Under the pieces are notes generated by a model. The model did no database searches and was not told the DNA's origin. It saw nothing but the letters and a program-made list of their open reading frames with translations. A stretch of 64,000 nt of DNA from an uncultured Bacteroidales bacterium (GTDB lineage: Bacteria > Bacteroidota > Bacteroidia > Bacteroidales > Paludibacteraceae), in contig CADAZU010000012.1 in NCBI GenBank assembly GCA_902792535.1, positions 30,322 through 94,321 of the forward strand, in the 5' to 3' direction. Both the position numbers and the translations under genes were made by a program. Positions 1-9,062 of this stretch are shown here, in pieces (position 1 is the stretch's first letter; every line of letters begins with the position of its first letter).

Positions 1-2
1 AG

Positions 3-2951
3 ATGGGCAATGATTTCAGCGTCCAAAACGTCACCATCGCACTCTCTGCATTCGAACGACTGATCAACGAGGACTACAAGAAGCTCTTCGAGAAAATCTT
101 CTCTGCCCTCAGTTCCGGAATCGACAAACTCGGTTCTACAGCCGCTCAGCAATCGAAAGCCATCCTCGATCTGCTCTCGCTCATCAAAGACATCCCCACC
201 GATGACCGTCAGGGTTATGACGTGCTCGGTTTCATCTATGAGTACCTTATCGGTCAGTTTGCTGCTAACGCCGGTAAGAAAGCAGGTGAGTTCTACACCC
301 CGCATGAAGTGTCCGTACTGATGTCCGAGATCGTTGCCGGGTATCTACACGACCGCAAGACTATCTCTATTTACGACCCGACCAGCGGTTCCGGCTCGTT
401 GCTGCTCAATATCGGTCGTGTCATCAGCAAGCACACCAACAACAAAGATAGCGTCCATTATTTCGCGCAAGAACTCAAATCGGCTACGTTCAACCTCACC
501 CGAATGAACCTCGTCATGCGAGGCATCAAACCGAGTAATATAGAGGTGCGCAACGCGGATACGCTGGAGCAAGACTGGCCGAAAGACGAACGCACCAATG
601 CGCCTACGCTCTATCTCGATGCCGTGGTCAGCAACCCGCCGTACTCCCAACCGTGGAGTCCTGCCGGTAAGGAACTCGACCCGCGTTACCGTTACGGCGT
701 AGCGCCCAAAGGCAAAGCCGACTACGCTTTCCTGCTCCATGACCTCTACCACCTCAAGCCAGACGGCATCATGACCATTGTTCTGCCGCACGGTGTTCTC
801 TTCCGTGGCGACCCTGCCAAAGAGGAAGCAGAAGGAGTAATCCGTAAGAACCTCATTGAGAACAACCATATCGATGCCATCATCGGTCTGCCCGCAGACA
901 TCTTCTTCGGCACTCCTATTGCCACAATCATTATGGTGCTCCGCCAGAAACGTGACCGCGACGATGTCCTCTTCGTCGATGCCAGCAAAGGCTTCATCAA
1001 GTCGGGCAAGAAGAACAAACTGCGAGCCTCCGATATTCGCCGTATTGTTGATACGTACGAGTCACGTCGGGACGCCGACAAGTACGCACGCCACGTCAGC
1101 CGCGAAGAGATACGTGCGAACGGCTATAACCTCAATATCCCGCGTTATGTCGATTCGTCCGATGCCGCAGAGACATGGGACCTCTATGCCACCATGTACG
1201 GCGCAATCCCGAATCGTGAGATAGACGCGTTGCCCTATTGGTCTTTCCTGCCTACGCTTCGTCAGTCGCTCTTCCAACCGATCAGCAGCACGCATAGCAT
1301 ACCGCGTGAGGACGACGAGATCCGCTATCTCATCAACTCCGACCGTAGTTACTGCAACCTGCGTGACGACTATACTCGCACCATGGACGGTATCGACGCG
1401 TTCTTGCATCAGCAACTCCTCTCGTCTATCAACACCGTTCCGGTTAACCGCGAGGAAGATATCATCTCCGATGAACTATTCGCACGTCTTGGCAAACATC
1501 CTATCTTCAACCCATACGATGTCTATCAACTGCTCGACGACTCGTGGCAGGTTATCGCAACCGACCTTGAAATCCTCCAGACCGAAGGATGGGACAAGGT
1601 GCGTGAAGTAGAACCGAACATGGTGCTCAAGAAGAAGAAAGACAAAGATTCCGGTGTGGAGACTGAGATCGAAGTGCAGGAAGGCTGGAGAGGACGTATT
1701 ATGCCGTTCGAACTGGTACAAGAACTCTTCCTCCGCGAACTGCTCGACCATCGCGCTAATCTCCAAGCAGAAGCTGAAAGCTGTGCCAACGAGATTGATG
1801 ATAAGATAAACGGATTAACAGAGGATAATCGCGAGAAATATATCGAAGAAGAATCCGATAAACTTGACACCAAACAACTCGCTGCCGATGTCAAGGCCAT
1901 GCAGAAAGACCCGGATCTCAAAGACCCGGAACTGATGGAACTGCAACGGCTCCTCATTAAGCAGAAAGAGATTAACAAAGAACTCAAAGCACTCGAAGCA
2001 GCACTCATCGACAAGACCTGCTATACCATTGAGCATCTCACCGACGACGATGCTTATACGCTCTTGCGTGAGAAATGGATTATGCCGCTCTGCGCGAAAA
2101 TCCACTCGCTGCCTATCGAACTTCTCAACACCATCGAGACCGATGTCAACCGACTCATCAAGCGCTATGCCGATACGCTTCTGAACGTAGGCAACGAGAT
2201 CGACAAAGCCGAATCCGAACTCGCTAATCTCTTAGGCGAACTGACAGGTGATGAGGCCAATATGCAAGCTATTCGAGAGATATCAACGCTCAATAGAGGA
2301 TTAGCCGTCGCAGAGAAATTATTCCCGCAGAAGGGCAATAAAGTGCCCGCAATCCGATTTAAGGGATTTGAAGGAGAATGGGAAGAGCACTCATTGAATG
2401 AGTTCTTGATAGTATCAGGCGAGAAGAATGAAAACAATCATTATACAGCGCACGACATTCTATCTGTTTCTGGAGAGTATGGAGTGGTGAATCAAATTGA
2501 ATTCCAAGGTCGATCATTCGCAGGAGCCTCGCTTTTGAATTATCGTGTAATTCACAATGGAGAAATAGCATATACCAAATCCCCGCTTAAATTAAATCCT
2601 TATGGTATTATAAAAGCCAATAAGGGAAAGACTGGTATAGTTTCTGCTCTATATGGCGTATATAAAATCGTAAATGCAAATGCTGATTTTATTCAGTATT
2701 ATTTCGACTTGACATCAAGGATAAATAGTTATTTAAGACCTCTTGTCAATAAAGGTCCTAAGAACACTTTGCTCATTACAGATGAAGGAGCGTTAGCCGG
2801 AAAGGTTGTCTTCCCCAAAACTGATGAGCAGAAAAAGATAGCAGATTTTATAAGCTGCCTTACAAACTTGATTTTATTACACGAGAAACAGTTATTACTT
2901 TTGAAACATTCCAAACAAGCCCTCCTGGAGCAAATGTTTGTAAACGAATGA
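3..2951 (+). CDS. hsdM: Type I restriction-modification HsdM-HsdS fusion (5' truncated by window edge)
   Basis: N6-adenine DNA methyltransferase fused to a DNA-specificity domain. Visible: the end of the HsdM N-terminal helical region, the FYTPHEV segment (~residue 97), SAM-binding motif I DPTSGSGS (~125) and catalytic motif IV NPPY (~211). A long, charged, probably coiled-coil region (about 520-770) follows. From ~775 there is one HsdS-type target-recognition domain (begins PAIRFKGFEGEW) and a conserved C-terminal helix (TDEQKKIADF...LEQMF). Family knowledge: HsdM is usually a separate ~500-aa protein and HsdS has two recognition domains, so a single domain fused to M is unusual. The first ATG is at position 3, but about 75 residues of the usual N-terminal domain appear to be missing, so the true start lies upstream. 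It overlaps the next gene by 4 bp (ATGA). Confidence 0.9.
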   Translation: MGNDFSVQNVTIALSAFERLINEDYKKLFEKIFSALSSGIDKLGSTAAQQSKAILDLLSLIKDIPTDDRQGYDVLGFIYEYLIGQFAANAGKKAGEFYTPHEVSVLMSEIVAGYLHDRKTISIYDPTSGSGSLLLNIGRVISKHTNNKDSVHYFAQELKSATFNLTRMNLVMRGIKPSNIEVRNADTLEQDWPKDERTNAPTLYLDAVVSNPPYSQPWSPAGKELDPRYRYGVAPKGKADYAFLLHDLYHLKPDGIMTIVLPHGVLFRGDPAKEEAEGVIRKNLIENNHIDAIIGLPADIFFGTPIATIIMVLRQKRDRDDVLFVDASKGFIKSGKKNKLRASDIRRIVDTYESRRDADKYARHVSREEIRANGYNLNIPRYVDSSDAAETWDLYATMYGAIPNREIDALPYWSFLPTLRQSLFQPISSTHSIPREDDEIRYLINSDRSYCNLRDDYTRTMDGIDAFLHQQLLSSINTVPVNREEDIISDELFARLGKHPIFNPYDVYQLLDDSWQVIATDLEILQTEGWDKVREVEPNMVLKKKKDKDSGVETEIEVQEGWRGRIMPFELVQELFLRELLDHRANLQAEAESCANEIDDKINGLTEDNREKYIEEESDKLDTKQLAADVKAMQKDPDLKDPELMELQRLLIKQKEINKELKALEAALIDKTCYTIEHLTDDDAYTLLREKWIMPLCAKIHSLPIELLNTIETDVNRLIKRYADTLLNVGNEIDKAESELANLLGELTGDEANMQAIREISTLNRGLAVAEKLFPQKGNKVPAIRFKGFEGEWEEHSLNEFLIVSGEKNENNHYTAHDILSVSGEYGVVNQIEFQGRSFAGASLLNYRVIHNGEIAYTKSPLKLNPYGIIKANKGKTGIVSALYGVYKIVNANADFIQYYFDLTSRINSYLRPLVNKGPKNTLLITDEGALAGKVVFPKTDEQKKIADFISCLTNLILLHEKQLLLLKHSKQALLEQMFVNE

Positions 2952-4051
2952 CGAGCGAGCACGAAAAATGGCAATGGCAAGAACCCGGAGAGGCTTGGAA
3001 AGGCGCCGGGCTATACCATATCACGCTGACGATACCGTCGCGTGAGTCGTTGCTCGGTATGCTCATTATCCCTGATGATGATCCCACGCAAGCTTTTGTC
3101 GAGCGCACTATTTTGGGTGATGTGCTTGTAGATAATCTGGTGAATCTCTATTTGTATCATCCAGATATCCAAGTCTTGCATTTCTGCCTTATGCCAGATC
3201 ATCTACATGCTATATGGTATGTGAAACGTACCATGCCCAAGGGCATTATGTCATCCATACGCGGCTTTTGGCAAGCCGCCAAGCAGCTTGGCAGGGCATA
3301 TTCATATTTGTCTTCTTCTCTTTCCCTGAATGCCATTCAGGCTAACACTCAAGAAGCAAAAACCCGATTCCGCGAGATTGCAGACTCTCTCCGCCAACAG
3401 CTCGGCGATGATGCTTATTATCGTCTCCCGCCTGTCTTCACGGAGATGCCATTTGTCCGTCCAATGGGGCATCGGGATCAACTGCCCACTACTATCCACT
3501 ATATAGACATGAACCCTCAGCGCCTCGCTACGAAAAAGCTCATGCCGGGATTCTTCCGAGTGCAAGAGGGCATAGAGATAGCCGGTCGCACGTATAGCGG
3601 GATAGGCAATCTTAAACTACTTATGTACGACCGTTATATGCCTGTGCATGTCCGTAGCACGATGATAGACGAGGCGGCTCATGGCGATAACAAGCGCTTG
3701 CGCGATTATATGAACGGCTGTGTATTGGCTGCCCGTCAGGGCGCTGTGATGGTTTCGCCGTTCATCTCCGACAAAGAGAAAGAGGTGATGGTAGTGCTGC
3801 TGGCGGAGGAACATCCCATCATCTACATCGCGGATAATGGCTTCCGCGATTATTACAAGCCCAGCGACGGCTTGTTTGATGCCGTCGCCGAAGGGCGCGT
3901 GCTCATTCTCTCCCCATGGGAGTACGACGCACACAAGCGCAATGTGACGCGCTCCGAGTGCGTGGCGATGAACCGGATGGCGGAGGAGATATGCACCATC
4001 GCTTCTTCCTTTTCCCTGAATGGCATTCAGGATAAAAACCAAGAAGATTAA
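2948..4051 (+). CDS. REP-associated tyrosine transposase (RAYT, Y1/HUH) with C-terminal extension
   Basis: IS200-like single-strand DNA nuclease of the RAYT class. The HUH pair is H85-L-H87 (MPDHLHAIW) and the candidate nucleophile is Y185 in HYIDMNPQR, the typical RAYT YxxxNP context. The HUH-to-Tyr distance is about 100 residues, longer than I expect for compact RAYTs, and the extra length includes residues encoded by a palindromic repeat (SLNAIQ, 126-131). After ~residue 225 a further ~130 residues (VMVSPFISDKEKEV, IIYIADNGF, LILSPWEY, MNRMAEEI) resemble a DprA/SLOG-like Rossmann domain; this is inference. A second copy of the repeat encodes SLNGIQ (356-361) at the C-terminus. The gene sits between hsdM-S (4-bp ATGA overlap) and hsdR (start 26 bp downstream), so it is probably cotranscribed with the restriction system. 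Confidence 0.85.
   Translation: MTSEHEKWQWQEPGEAWKGAGLYHITLTIPSRESLLGMLIIPDDDPTQAFVERTILGDVLVDNLVNLYLYHPDIQVLHFCLMPDHLHAIWYVKRTMPKGIMSSIRGFWQAAKQLGRAYSYLSSSLSLNAIQANTQEAKTRFREIADSLRQQLGDDAYYRLPPVFTEMPFVRPMGHRDQLPTTIHYIDMNPQRLATKKLMPGFFRVQEGIEIAGRTYSGIGNLKLLMYDRYMPVHVRSTMIDEAAHGDNKRLRDYMNGCVLAARQGAVMVSPFISDKEKEVMVVLLAEEHPIIYIADNGFRDYYKPSDGLFDAVAEGRVLILSPWEYDAHKRNVTRSECVAMNRMAEEICTIASSFSLNGIQDKNQED
3312..3356 (+). repeat. REP-like palindromic element, copy 1, inside the RAYT gene
   Basis: A 45-bp element with core CCTGAATGCCATTCAGG at 3325-3341 (8-bp arms, 1-nt centre) and outer CTTCTT (3312-3317) and AAGAAG (3351-3356) that can extend the stem. Copy 2 lies exactly 690 bp downstream with about 38 of 45 positions identical. 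It is read in frame as SLNAIQ by the RAYT gene. Confidence 0.85.
4002..4046 (+). repeat. REP-like palindromic element, copy 2, at the RAYT 3' end
   Basis: Same 45-bp layout as copy 1: CTTCTT at 4002-4007, core CCTGAATGGCATTCAGG at 4015-4031 and AAGAAG at 4041-4046. It forms the last codons of the RAYT (SLNGIQDKNQED), whose TAA follows at 4049. An upstream in-frame ATG for hsdR at 4020 lies inside the palindrome and is unlikely to be the real start. Confidence 0.85.
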
Positions 4052-4076
4052 TGTGAATCAGCAAAATACATACACT

Positions 4077-7000
4077 ATGGATTACGATAGCGAACTGACT
4101 TTTGAACGCGACCTGATAGCCTTCCTAACCACAAAAGGTTGGAACAGCGGTGTCCTCAAGAACTGCACCGAGCAAGATCTGCTCGATAACTGGGCACATA
4201 TCCTCTATCAGAACAATTCCGGTATCGACCAACTCAACGGAGTGCCGTTGACCGCTTCGGAGATGCAGCAGATAATTCACCAAGTGAACACGCTGCACAC
4301 ACCTCTTGCGCTCAATGGTTTCATCAACGGTAAGACCGTCAATATCCGTCGCGACAACGAGGCTGACAAACTGCACTATGGGCAGACCGTTTCCCTCTCG
4401 ATCTATGACCGCAGTCAGATTGCTTCCGGCAGTAGTGTCTATCAGATTGCCGAGCAACCGAAGTTCCCTACCGCTCATCCTCTTGCCTCTGACAGACGAG
4501 GCGACTTGATGCTGCTTATCAACGGTATGCCCGTAATCCATATCGAACTCAAACGTTCGCACGTGGCAGTCTCGCAAGCCGTTAACCAAATACGCAAATA
4601 CTACCACGAAGGTATCTTCTCGCAAGGCATCTTCTCGCTCGTGCAAGTGTTCGTGGCGATGAACCCTGACGAGACGATCTATTTTGCGAACCCGGGCAGT
4701 TACGAAGCCTTTTCTCCGCAATACCAGTTCCATTGGGCAGACTTTAACAACGAGCCTATCAATGACTGGAAATCGATTGCCACACATCTGCTCTCTATTC
4801 CCATGGCACATCAGATGATAGGTTTCTATACCGTTGCAGACAAACTCGCGGGCAACCTCAAGGTAATGCGCAGTTATCAGTACTACGCCGCGTCAGCGAT
4901 TGCCGACCGTGTTGCCACCTGCCGTTGGGATGAACACGATCTGTTCGGTGGCTACATCTGGCATACTACCGGCTCAGGTAAGACCATGACTTCCTTCAAA
5001 TCGGCTCAACTGATAGCCGATTCCGGCAAAGCGGACAAGGTGGTCTTTCTCATGGACCGAATCGAACTCGGTACGCAGACTGCACTCGAATATCGAGGAT
5101 TCAAGAACGAGATAGAAGAAGTGCAGGAGACCGACAACACCGATGATCTGATCTCCAAACTGGATAGTACCGACACACGCGATACCCTCATCGTCACCTC
5201 TATTCAGAAGATGAGCCGTATTGTGCCAGAGTCCAGCAACCGTCACCAACTCAACCGAATCAACCAGAAGCGACTCGTCATTATCATCGACGAGTGCCAC
5301 CGAGACGTGTTCGGAGATATGTTGGCAACGATTCGCGCCACCTTCACACGCGCTATCTTCTTCGGCTTCGCCGGCACTCCGATCCAAGAGGAGAACCGCA
5401 AGCTGCTCCAGACGACAACCAACGTCTTCGGTAATGAACTGCACCGTTACAGCATCGCCGATGGTATCCGCGACGAAAACGTGCTGAAGTTCGACCCGGT
5501 AATGAAGATTGTCTTTCCTGATCAGAAACTCAAACACGAAGTGGCGCTCTTCAAGGCAAAAGCCAAGACCATGGAAGAAGCTCTTGCAGATGAGAAGAAG
5601 AAAGAGGTCTATTTCCATTATATGAACGACGTGCCCATGGCAGGTAAGACCGCCGAAGATGAAGGTATCGAGGACTATATCCCGAAAGCACAATTCGAAT
5701 CGGGTGAATACCAGCGTGCGGTTGTTAACGACATCAAGGCTTCTTTCCCGGCATTGAGTCTTGCTAACAAATATCACGCGATCTTTGCTACCTCGTCCAT
5801 CCAAGAGGCGTTCGAGTACTACGTCTATATGCGTGCGTTTGCGCCGGAACTCAAAGTGACCTGTCTCGTGGATCCTTCCATCGACAATGAAGGCAAAGGT
5901 GAGATCAAGGAAGACCTGCTCATCAAGATTGTCGGTGACTACAATGACCAATACGGCACGCACTTCACACTACCCAAATACGCTCTCTTCAAGAAAGATG
6001 TGGCGCTCCGTTTGGCGCACAAGGATATCTACAAAGGTATCGAGTCCAACCCTGCGCAGTGTCTTGACGTACTCATCGTCGTCAATCAGATGCTTACCGG
6101 CTTCGACTCCCATTGGGTCAACACCCTCTATCTCGACAAAGTGCTGTACAACGAGAACCTTATCCAAGCTTTCTCGCGTACCAACCGTCTGAACGGACCC
6201 GACAAACCGCACGGCACGATTTGTTACTACCGCTATCCGCACACCATGAAGCGGAACATAGAAAACGCGATCCGCCTCTATTCGGGACAACAACCGCTCG
6301 GTATCAAAGCCGACAAACTGGATGTGCATATCCGCGCGATTGAAGCCGCTTATGCACAGATACAATATCTCTTTCAGATAGCAGGTGTTGAGGACTTCTC
6401 CAAACTGCCGGAAGATAAAGACCTTCGTGCCCAGTTCGCCAAGCATTTCCGCGAACTCAACCGCCACCTCAACGCGGCACGTGTGCAGGGCTTCCAGTGG
6501 AACAAACTGCAAGAACCGACCCTGCCAACCGACGATACCGAAGAAGCGGAAGAGGTGACGCTGGCGATGAGTGCTCTCACTATCGATGAGACCACCTATG
6601 GTGCACTCCTGCAACGTTACAAAGAGATCGAGCGTGGACCCAAAGGTACACCTACCGATGAGGTGACTTTTGACATCGATCCCTATATCATATCTATCAA
6701 CACCGGTGCGATTGATACCGATTACATGAACGCTCGTTTCCGTAAGTACCTGCGCACACTCAACTCCTCCGAGCAAGAGCAAGCGCAGGCTCTCGAAGAG
6801 CTGCACCGCTCTTTTGCCACCCTCACCCAAGAGGAACAGGACGTGGCAGGACGTTTCCTGCGGGACGTGCAACGAGGCACTGTGCAAGTCGATGAAGCCA
6901 AACCGCTCCGCGATTATATCACCGAATACATGGCGCGCGAGAAGAACGATCGTATTCATCGTTTCGCACAAGCCTTCGGTCTCAACGAGAACCTGCTCCG

Positions 7001-7199
7001 CGAGATAATGAATAATTACATGCAGGGCGATATTATCCCGCAAGGACCACTCGACCAACTCAAAGAGTCCGTCGATAAATCCCTTGCCAAGGCCTGGTTC
7101 GAGCAGCACGAAGGTGTGGCGATTCCTGCTTTCCGTATTAACATCCGTATTGACGCCCTCCTCCGCCAATTCATCGAAGACGGTGGGTTTGAAATTTGA
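4077..7199 (+). CDS. hsdR: Type I restriction endonuclease subunit R
   Basis: ATP-dependent translocase and nuclease subunit of the type I system. The N-terminal nuclease domain contains a PD-(D/E)XK-like core (GDLML...HIELKR, E157/K159). SF2 helicase motifs follow: Walker A TGSGKT (~299), DECH box (~405), FAGTP (motif III region) and an AFSRTNR arginine-finger region. The C-terminal helical part matches the HsdR family in position. At 1040 aa it is a normal length. I chose the ATG at 4077 (MDYDSELTFERDL) over the in-frame ATG at 4020 because the latter lies in the RAYT repeat and adds 19 residues with no family resemblance. Together with the M-S fusion it makes a potentially complete restriction system, provided one half-S per M suffices. 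Confidence 0.93.
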   Translation: MDYDSELTFERDLIAFLTTKGWNSGVLKNCTEQDLLDNWAHILYQNNSGIDQLNGVPLTASEMQQIIHQVNTLHTPLALNGFINGKTVNIRRDNEADKLHYGQTVSLSIYDRSQIASGSSVYQIAEQPKFPTAHPLASDRRGDLMLLINGMPVIHIELKRSHVAVSQAVNQIRKYYHEGIFSQGIFSLVQVFVAMNPDETIYFANPGSYEAFSPQYQFHWADFNNEPINDWKSIATHLLSIPMAHQMIGFYTVADKLAGNLKVMRSYQYYAASAIADRVATCRWDEHDLFGGYIWHTTGSGKTMTSFKSAQLIADSGKADKVVFLMDRIELGTQTALEYRGFKNEIEEVQETDNTDDLISKLDSTDTRDTLIVTSIQKMSRIVPESSNRHQLNRINQKRLVIIIDECHRDVFGDMLATIRATFTRAIFFGFAGTPIQEENRKLLQTTTNVFGNELHRYSIADGIRDENVLKFDPVMKIVFPDQKLKHEVALFKAKAKTMEEALADEKKKEVYFHYMNDVPMAGKTAEDEGIEDYIPKAQFESGEYQRAVVNDIKASFPALSLANKYHAIFATSSIQEAFEYYVYMRAFAPELKVTCLVDPSIDNEGKGEIKEDLLIKIVGDYNDQYGTHFTLPKYALFKKDVALRLAHKDIYKGIESNPAQCLDVLIVVNQMLTGFDSHWVNTLYLDKVLYNENLIQAFSRTNRLNGPDKPHGTICYYRYPHTMKRNIENAIRLYSGQQPLGIKADKLDVHIRAIEAAYAQIQYLFQIAGVEDFSKLPEDKDLRAQFAKHFRELNRHLNAARVQGFQWNKLQEPTLPTDDTEEAEEVTLAMSALTIDETTYGALLQRYKEIERGPKGTPTDEVTFDIDPYIISINTGAIDTDYMNARFRKYLRTLNSSEQEQAQALEELHRSFATLTQEEQDVAGRFLRDVQRGTVQVDEAKPLRDYITEYMAREKNDRIHRFAQAFGLNENLLREIMNNYMQGDIIPQGPLDQLKESVDKSLAKAWFEQHEGVAIPAFRINIRIDALLRQFIEDGGFEI

Positions 7200-7205
7200 T
7201 GAGCC

Positions 7206-7943
7206 ATGAGTTGGGAAAATATATCTAACATATTGATTCTAATCTTTACGTTTGTAGGGACATGCGGAACGGGATTTCTGGTATGGAAAGCATGCCAGAA
7301 GCCGAAGGCTATTTTGCGTTTTTCCGATGGAAAGAAGGAGAAAACTCTGTCTCCGCATTATTATACCGAGACATTAAAATATTATGTAGTTCCATATCCG
7401 GAAATCTTTCAATTTGATAAATTTCATGACCTCGCAGAAAGATACCTGAAACTACACGAGAAAGACAATCGTTTTCTATTAACGTTTAGGCTTTCTAATA
7501 CGGGAGATTTTCAGTTGGAGAATTATCGCGTTGAAATAGATTATTATCCGGATCAATGCTCAGCATATCAAATTAAGGAGCATCGTCATGGAGAACCATT
7601 TGTAGACTTTCCCTCTTTTGATGGCGTCAATTTTAGTAAAGAAAAACCAATGGTTGTATTGGCTCCTGTTAATGTTATGTTTCCTCTGAATCAAAACGAC
7701 TATGAGGACTACTCATTTCAGATTACACCTAAAATGGATGCAAATGAAATTGTGTTAAATTGGCGGATTATTGCAAAGGACTTTTCAGATAATGGGAAAT
7801 TCATTATTCATCTTCAACCTACTGTTACTAACTTCACTAACATAAAGCCGGTATACCGCGCTTGTGAAGTCCCCGAAGGTGCAGAAATAGTAGATGATCT
7901 CACGCCCTATATCAAAGAGTTTGAAGAACTTCTAAAACACTAA
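7206..7943 (+). CDS. Membrane-anchored protein of unknown function
   Basis: A 245-aa protein I do not recognise. One hydrophobic segment (residues ~7-29, ILILIFTFVGTCGTGFLVW) is followed by a soluble, probably cytoplasmic region rich in aromatic and acidic residues. It begins 6 bp after the hsdR stop and ends 5 bp before the DUF6485 gene, so it is part of the same transcription unit. Base composition is lower in GC than hsdR, suggesting separate acquisition. A single N-terminal helix plus soluble domain next to a restriction system fits an accessory or signalling role, but nothing in the sequence shows it. Confidence 0.7.
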   Translation: MSWENISNILILIFTFVGTCGTGFLVWKACQKPKAILRFSDGKKEKTLSPHYYTETLKYYVVPYPEIFQFDKFHDLAERYLKLHEKDNRFLLTFRLSNTGDFQLENYRVEIDYYPDQCSAYQIKEHRHGEPFVDFPSFDGVNFSKEKPMVVLAPVNVMFPLNQNDYEDYSFQITPKMDANEIVLNWRIIAKDFSDNGKFIIHLQPTVTNFTNIKPVYRACEVPEGAEIVDDLTPYIKEFEELLKH

Positions 7944-7948
7944 CCACA

Positions 7949-8095
7949 ATGACCTGTCCACATAATAATATCGATTGTCCCTGTACGAAAGAAGGATGTC
8001 CACGGCACGGAAAGTGCTGTGAGTGTGTTGCGCATCATAAAGAACACGGGAAGAAACTACCGGCGTGCTTGAGGGTGATTGAATGGGAAGGGTAA
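7949..8095 (+). CDS. Small Cys-rich protein, DUF6485-like
   Basis: A 48-residue ORF starting MTCPHNNIDCPC with eight cysteines in the pattern C-x6-C-x-C-x4-C-x5-CC-x-C ... LPAC, plus a His pair. This matches my memory of the DUF6485 family, probably a small metal-binding protein. It starts 5 bp after the preceding stop and ends with TAA at 8093. It was found by reading the gap between two larger genes. Function unknown; the cysteine spacing suggests zinc or iron binding. Confidence 0.75.
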   Translation: MTCPHNNIDCPCTKEGCPRHGKCCECVAHHKEHGKKLPACLRVIEWEG

Positions 8096-8135
8096 AGAGT
8101 GAAAGACTTAAAGAGTTAATGAGTGAAAGAATAGA

Positions 8136-9020
8136 ATGCCTATGAATACTAAAATCTCTATACGTTTTTATAAAGACCACAAAGTGCGGGCGGTGTGGAG
8201 TGAGGAGCAGAACAAATGGTTCTTCTCCGTGCTGGATATTATTGGCGCTATCAATGAGCAAGATGACTACCAGAAGACTCGTAACTACTGGAAGTACCTC
8301 AAAGCAAAACTGCGTAAAGAGCAGAGTGAGGTGGTTAGTGCCACTACCCAACTGAAACTAATGGCGGCAGATGGTAAACGGTACCTATCTGATGCGATTG
8401 ACCAAGTCGGAGTGGAACTGCTTGCAAGGTCTGTTCACAACAGCAAAGCAATGGCTTTCCTTGATTGGTTCACCTTCTCCGACAACTCGATTGATGGTCA
8501 GAGCCGCAAGAAAGCCTACACATTCTGGGAAAGCAACGTGATAGCGGATGAGGAAATCGGCACAGTTAAGGCACTCCGGAAGATTCATGCGTATATCTTC
8601 GGAGGGTTATACGATTTTGCTGGACAGATACGCACCAAGACCATTTGGAAAGACGGTACGCTCTTCTGCCGTGCGGAGTATCTGAAGGAGAGCCTGGAGC
8701 AGATAGAGCAGATGCCGGAAACGACTTTTGATGAGATTGTAGATAAATACGTAGAAATGAATATTGCGCACCCCTTCATGGAAGGTAACGGTCGCAGTAC
8801 CCGTATCTGGTTGGACTTGATTTTCAAGAAGAATCTCAAGCAATGTGTGGACTGGAGTAAGATTGACAAGAAAGCGTACCTCAAAGCCATGCACGCCAGC
8901 ACCACTGATGCCAAATACATCAAAGCATTGCTCAAAAGTGCGTTGACCGACCAGATTGATGACCGTGAGATATTTATGAAGGGTATCGACTATTCCTACT
9001 ATTACGAACAGTCGGAGTAA
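8136..9020 (+). CDS. BRO-N/Fic domain fusion, probable protein AMPylase
   Basis: The N-terminal ~100 residues resemble a BRO-N/KilA-type DNA-binding domain (WFFSVLDIIGAINE, YWKYLKAKLR). The C-terminal half is a Fic domain with the catalytic loop HPFMEGNGR (H212) and a flap region (YDFAGQIRTKTIWKDGTLF). Fic enzymes typically transfer AMP from ATP to a protein hydroxyl. I see no clear (S/T)xxxE(G/N) inhibitory helix, so control may come from another partner. A second ATG at 8142 is an alternative start. Fusion of a phage-type DNA-binding domain to Fic beside a restriction operon points to a defence or toxin-like role (inference). Confidence 0.85.
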   Translation: MPMNTKISIRFYKDHKVRAVWSEEQNKWFFSVLDIIGAINEQDDYQKTRNYWKYLKAKLRKEQSEVVSATTQLKLMAADGKRYLSDAIDQVGVELLARSVHNSKAMAFLDWFTFSDNSIDGQSRKKAYTFWESNVIADEEIGTVKALRKIHAYIFGGLYDFAGQIRTKTIWKDGTLFCRAEYLKESLEQIEQMPETTFDEIVDKYVEMNIAHPFMEGNGRSTRIWLDLIFKKNLKQCVDWSKIDKKAYLKAMHASTTDAKYIKALLKSALTDQIDDREIFMKGIDYSYYYEQSE

Positions 9021-9062
9021 TAATCGACAGAACGAAGTGGCGGAGAACAACAAGACTAACCT

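Noticed and set aside
4020-4076. Upstream start of hsdR
   Set aside because: The ATG is inside the RAYT repeat and overlaps the RAYT end; the 19 added residues are unlike HsdR.
5970-7169. 399-codon minus-strand ORF
   Set aside because: Lies antisense to hsdR with no family-like sequence; a shadow of a high-GC gene.
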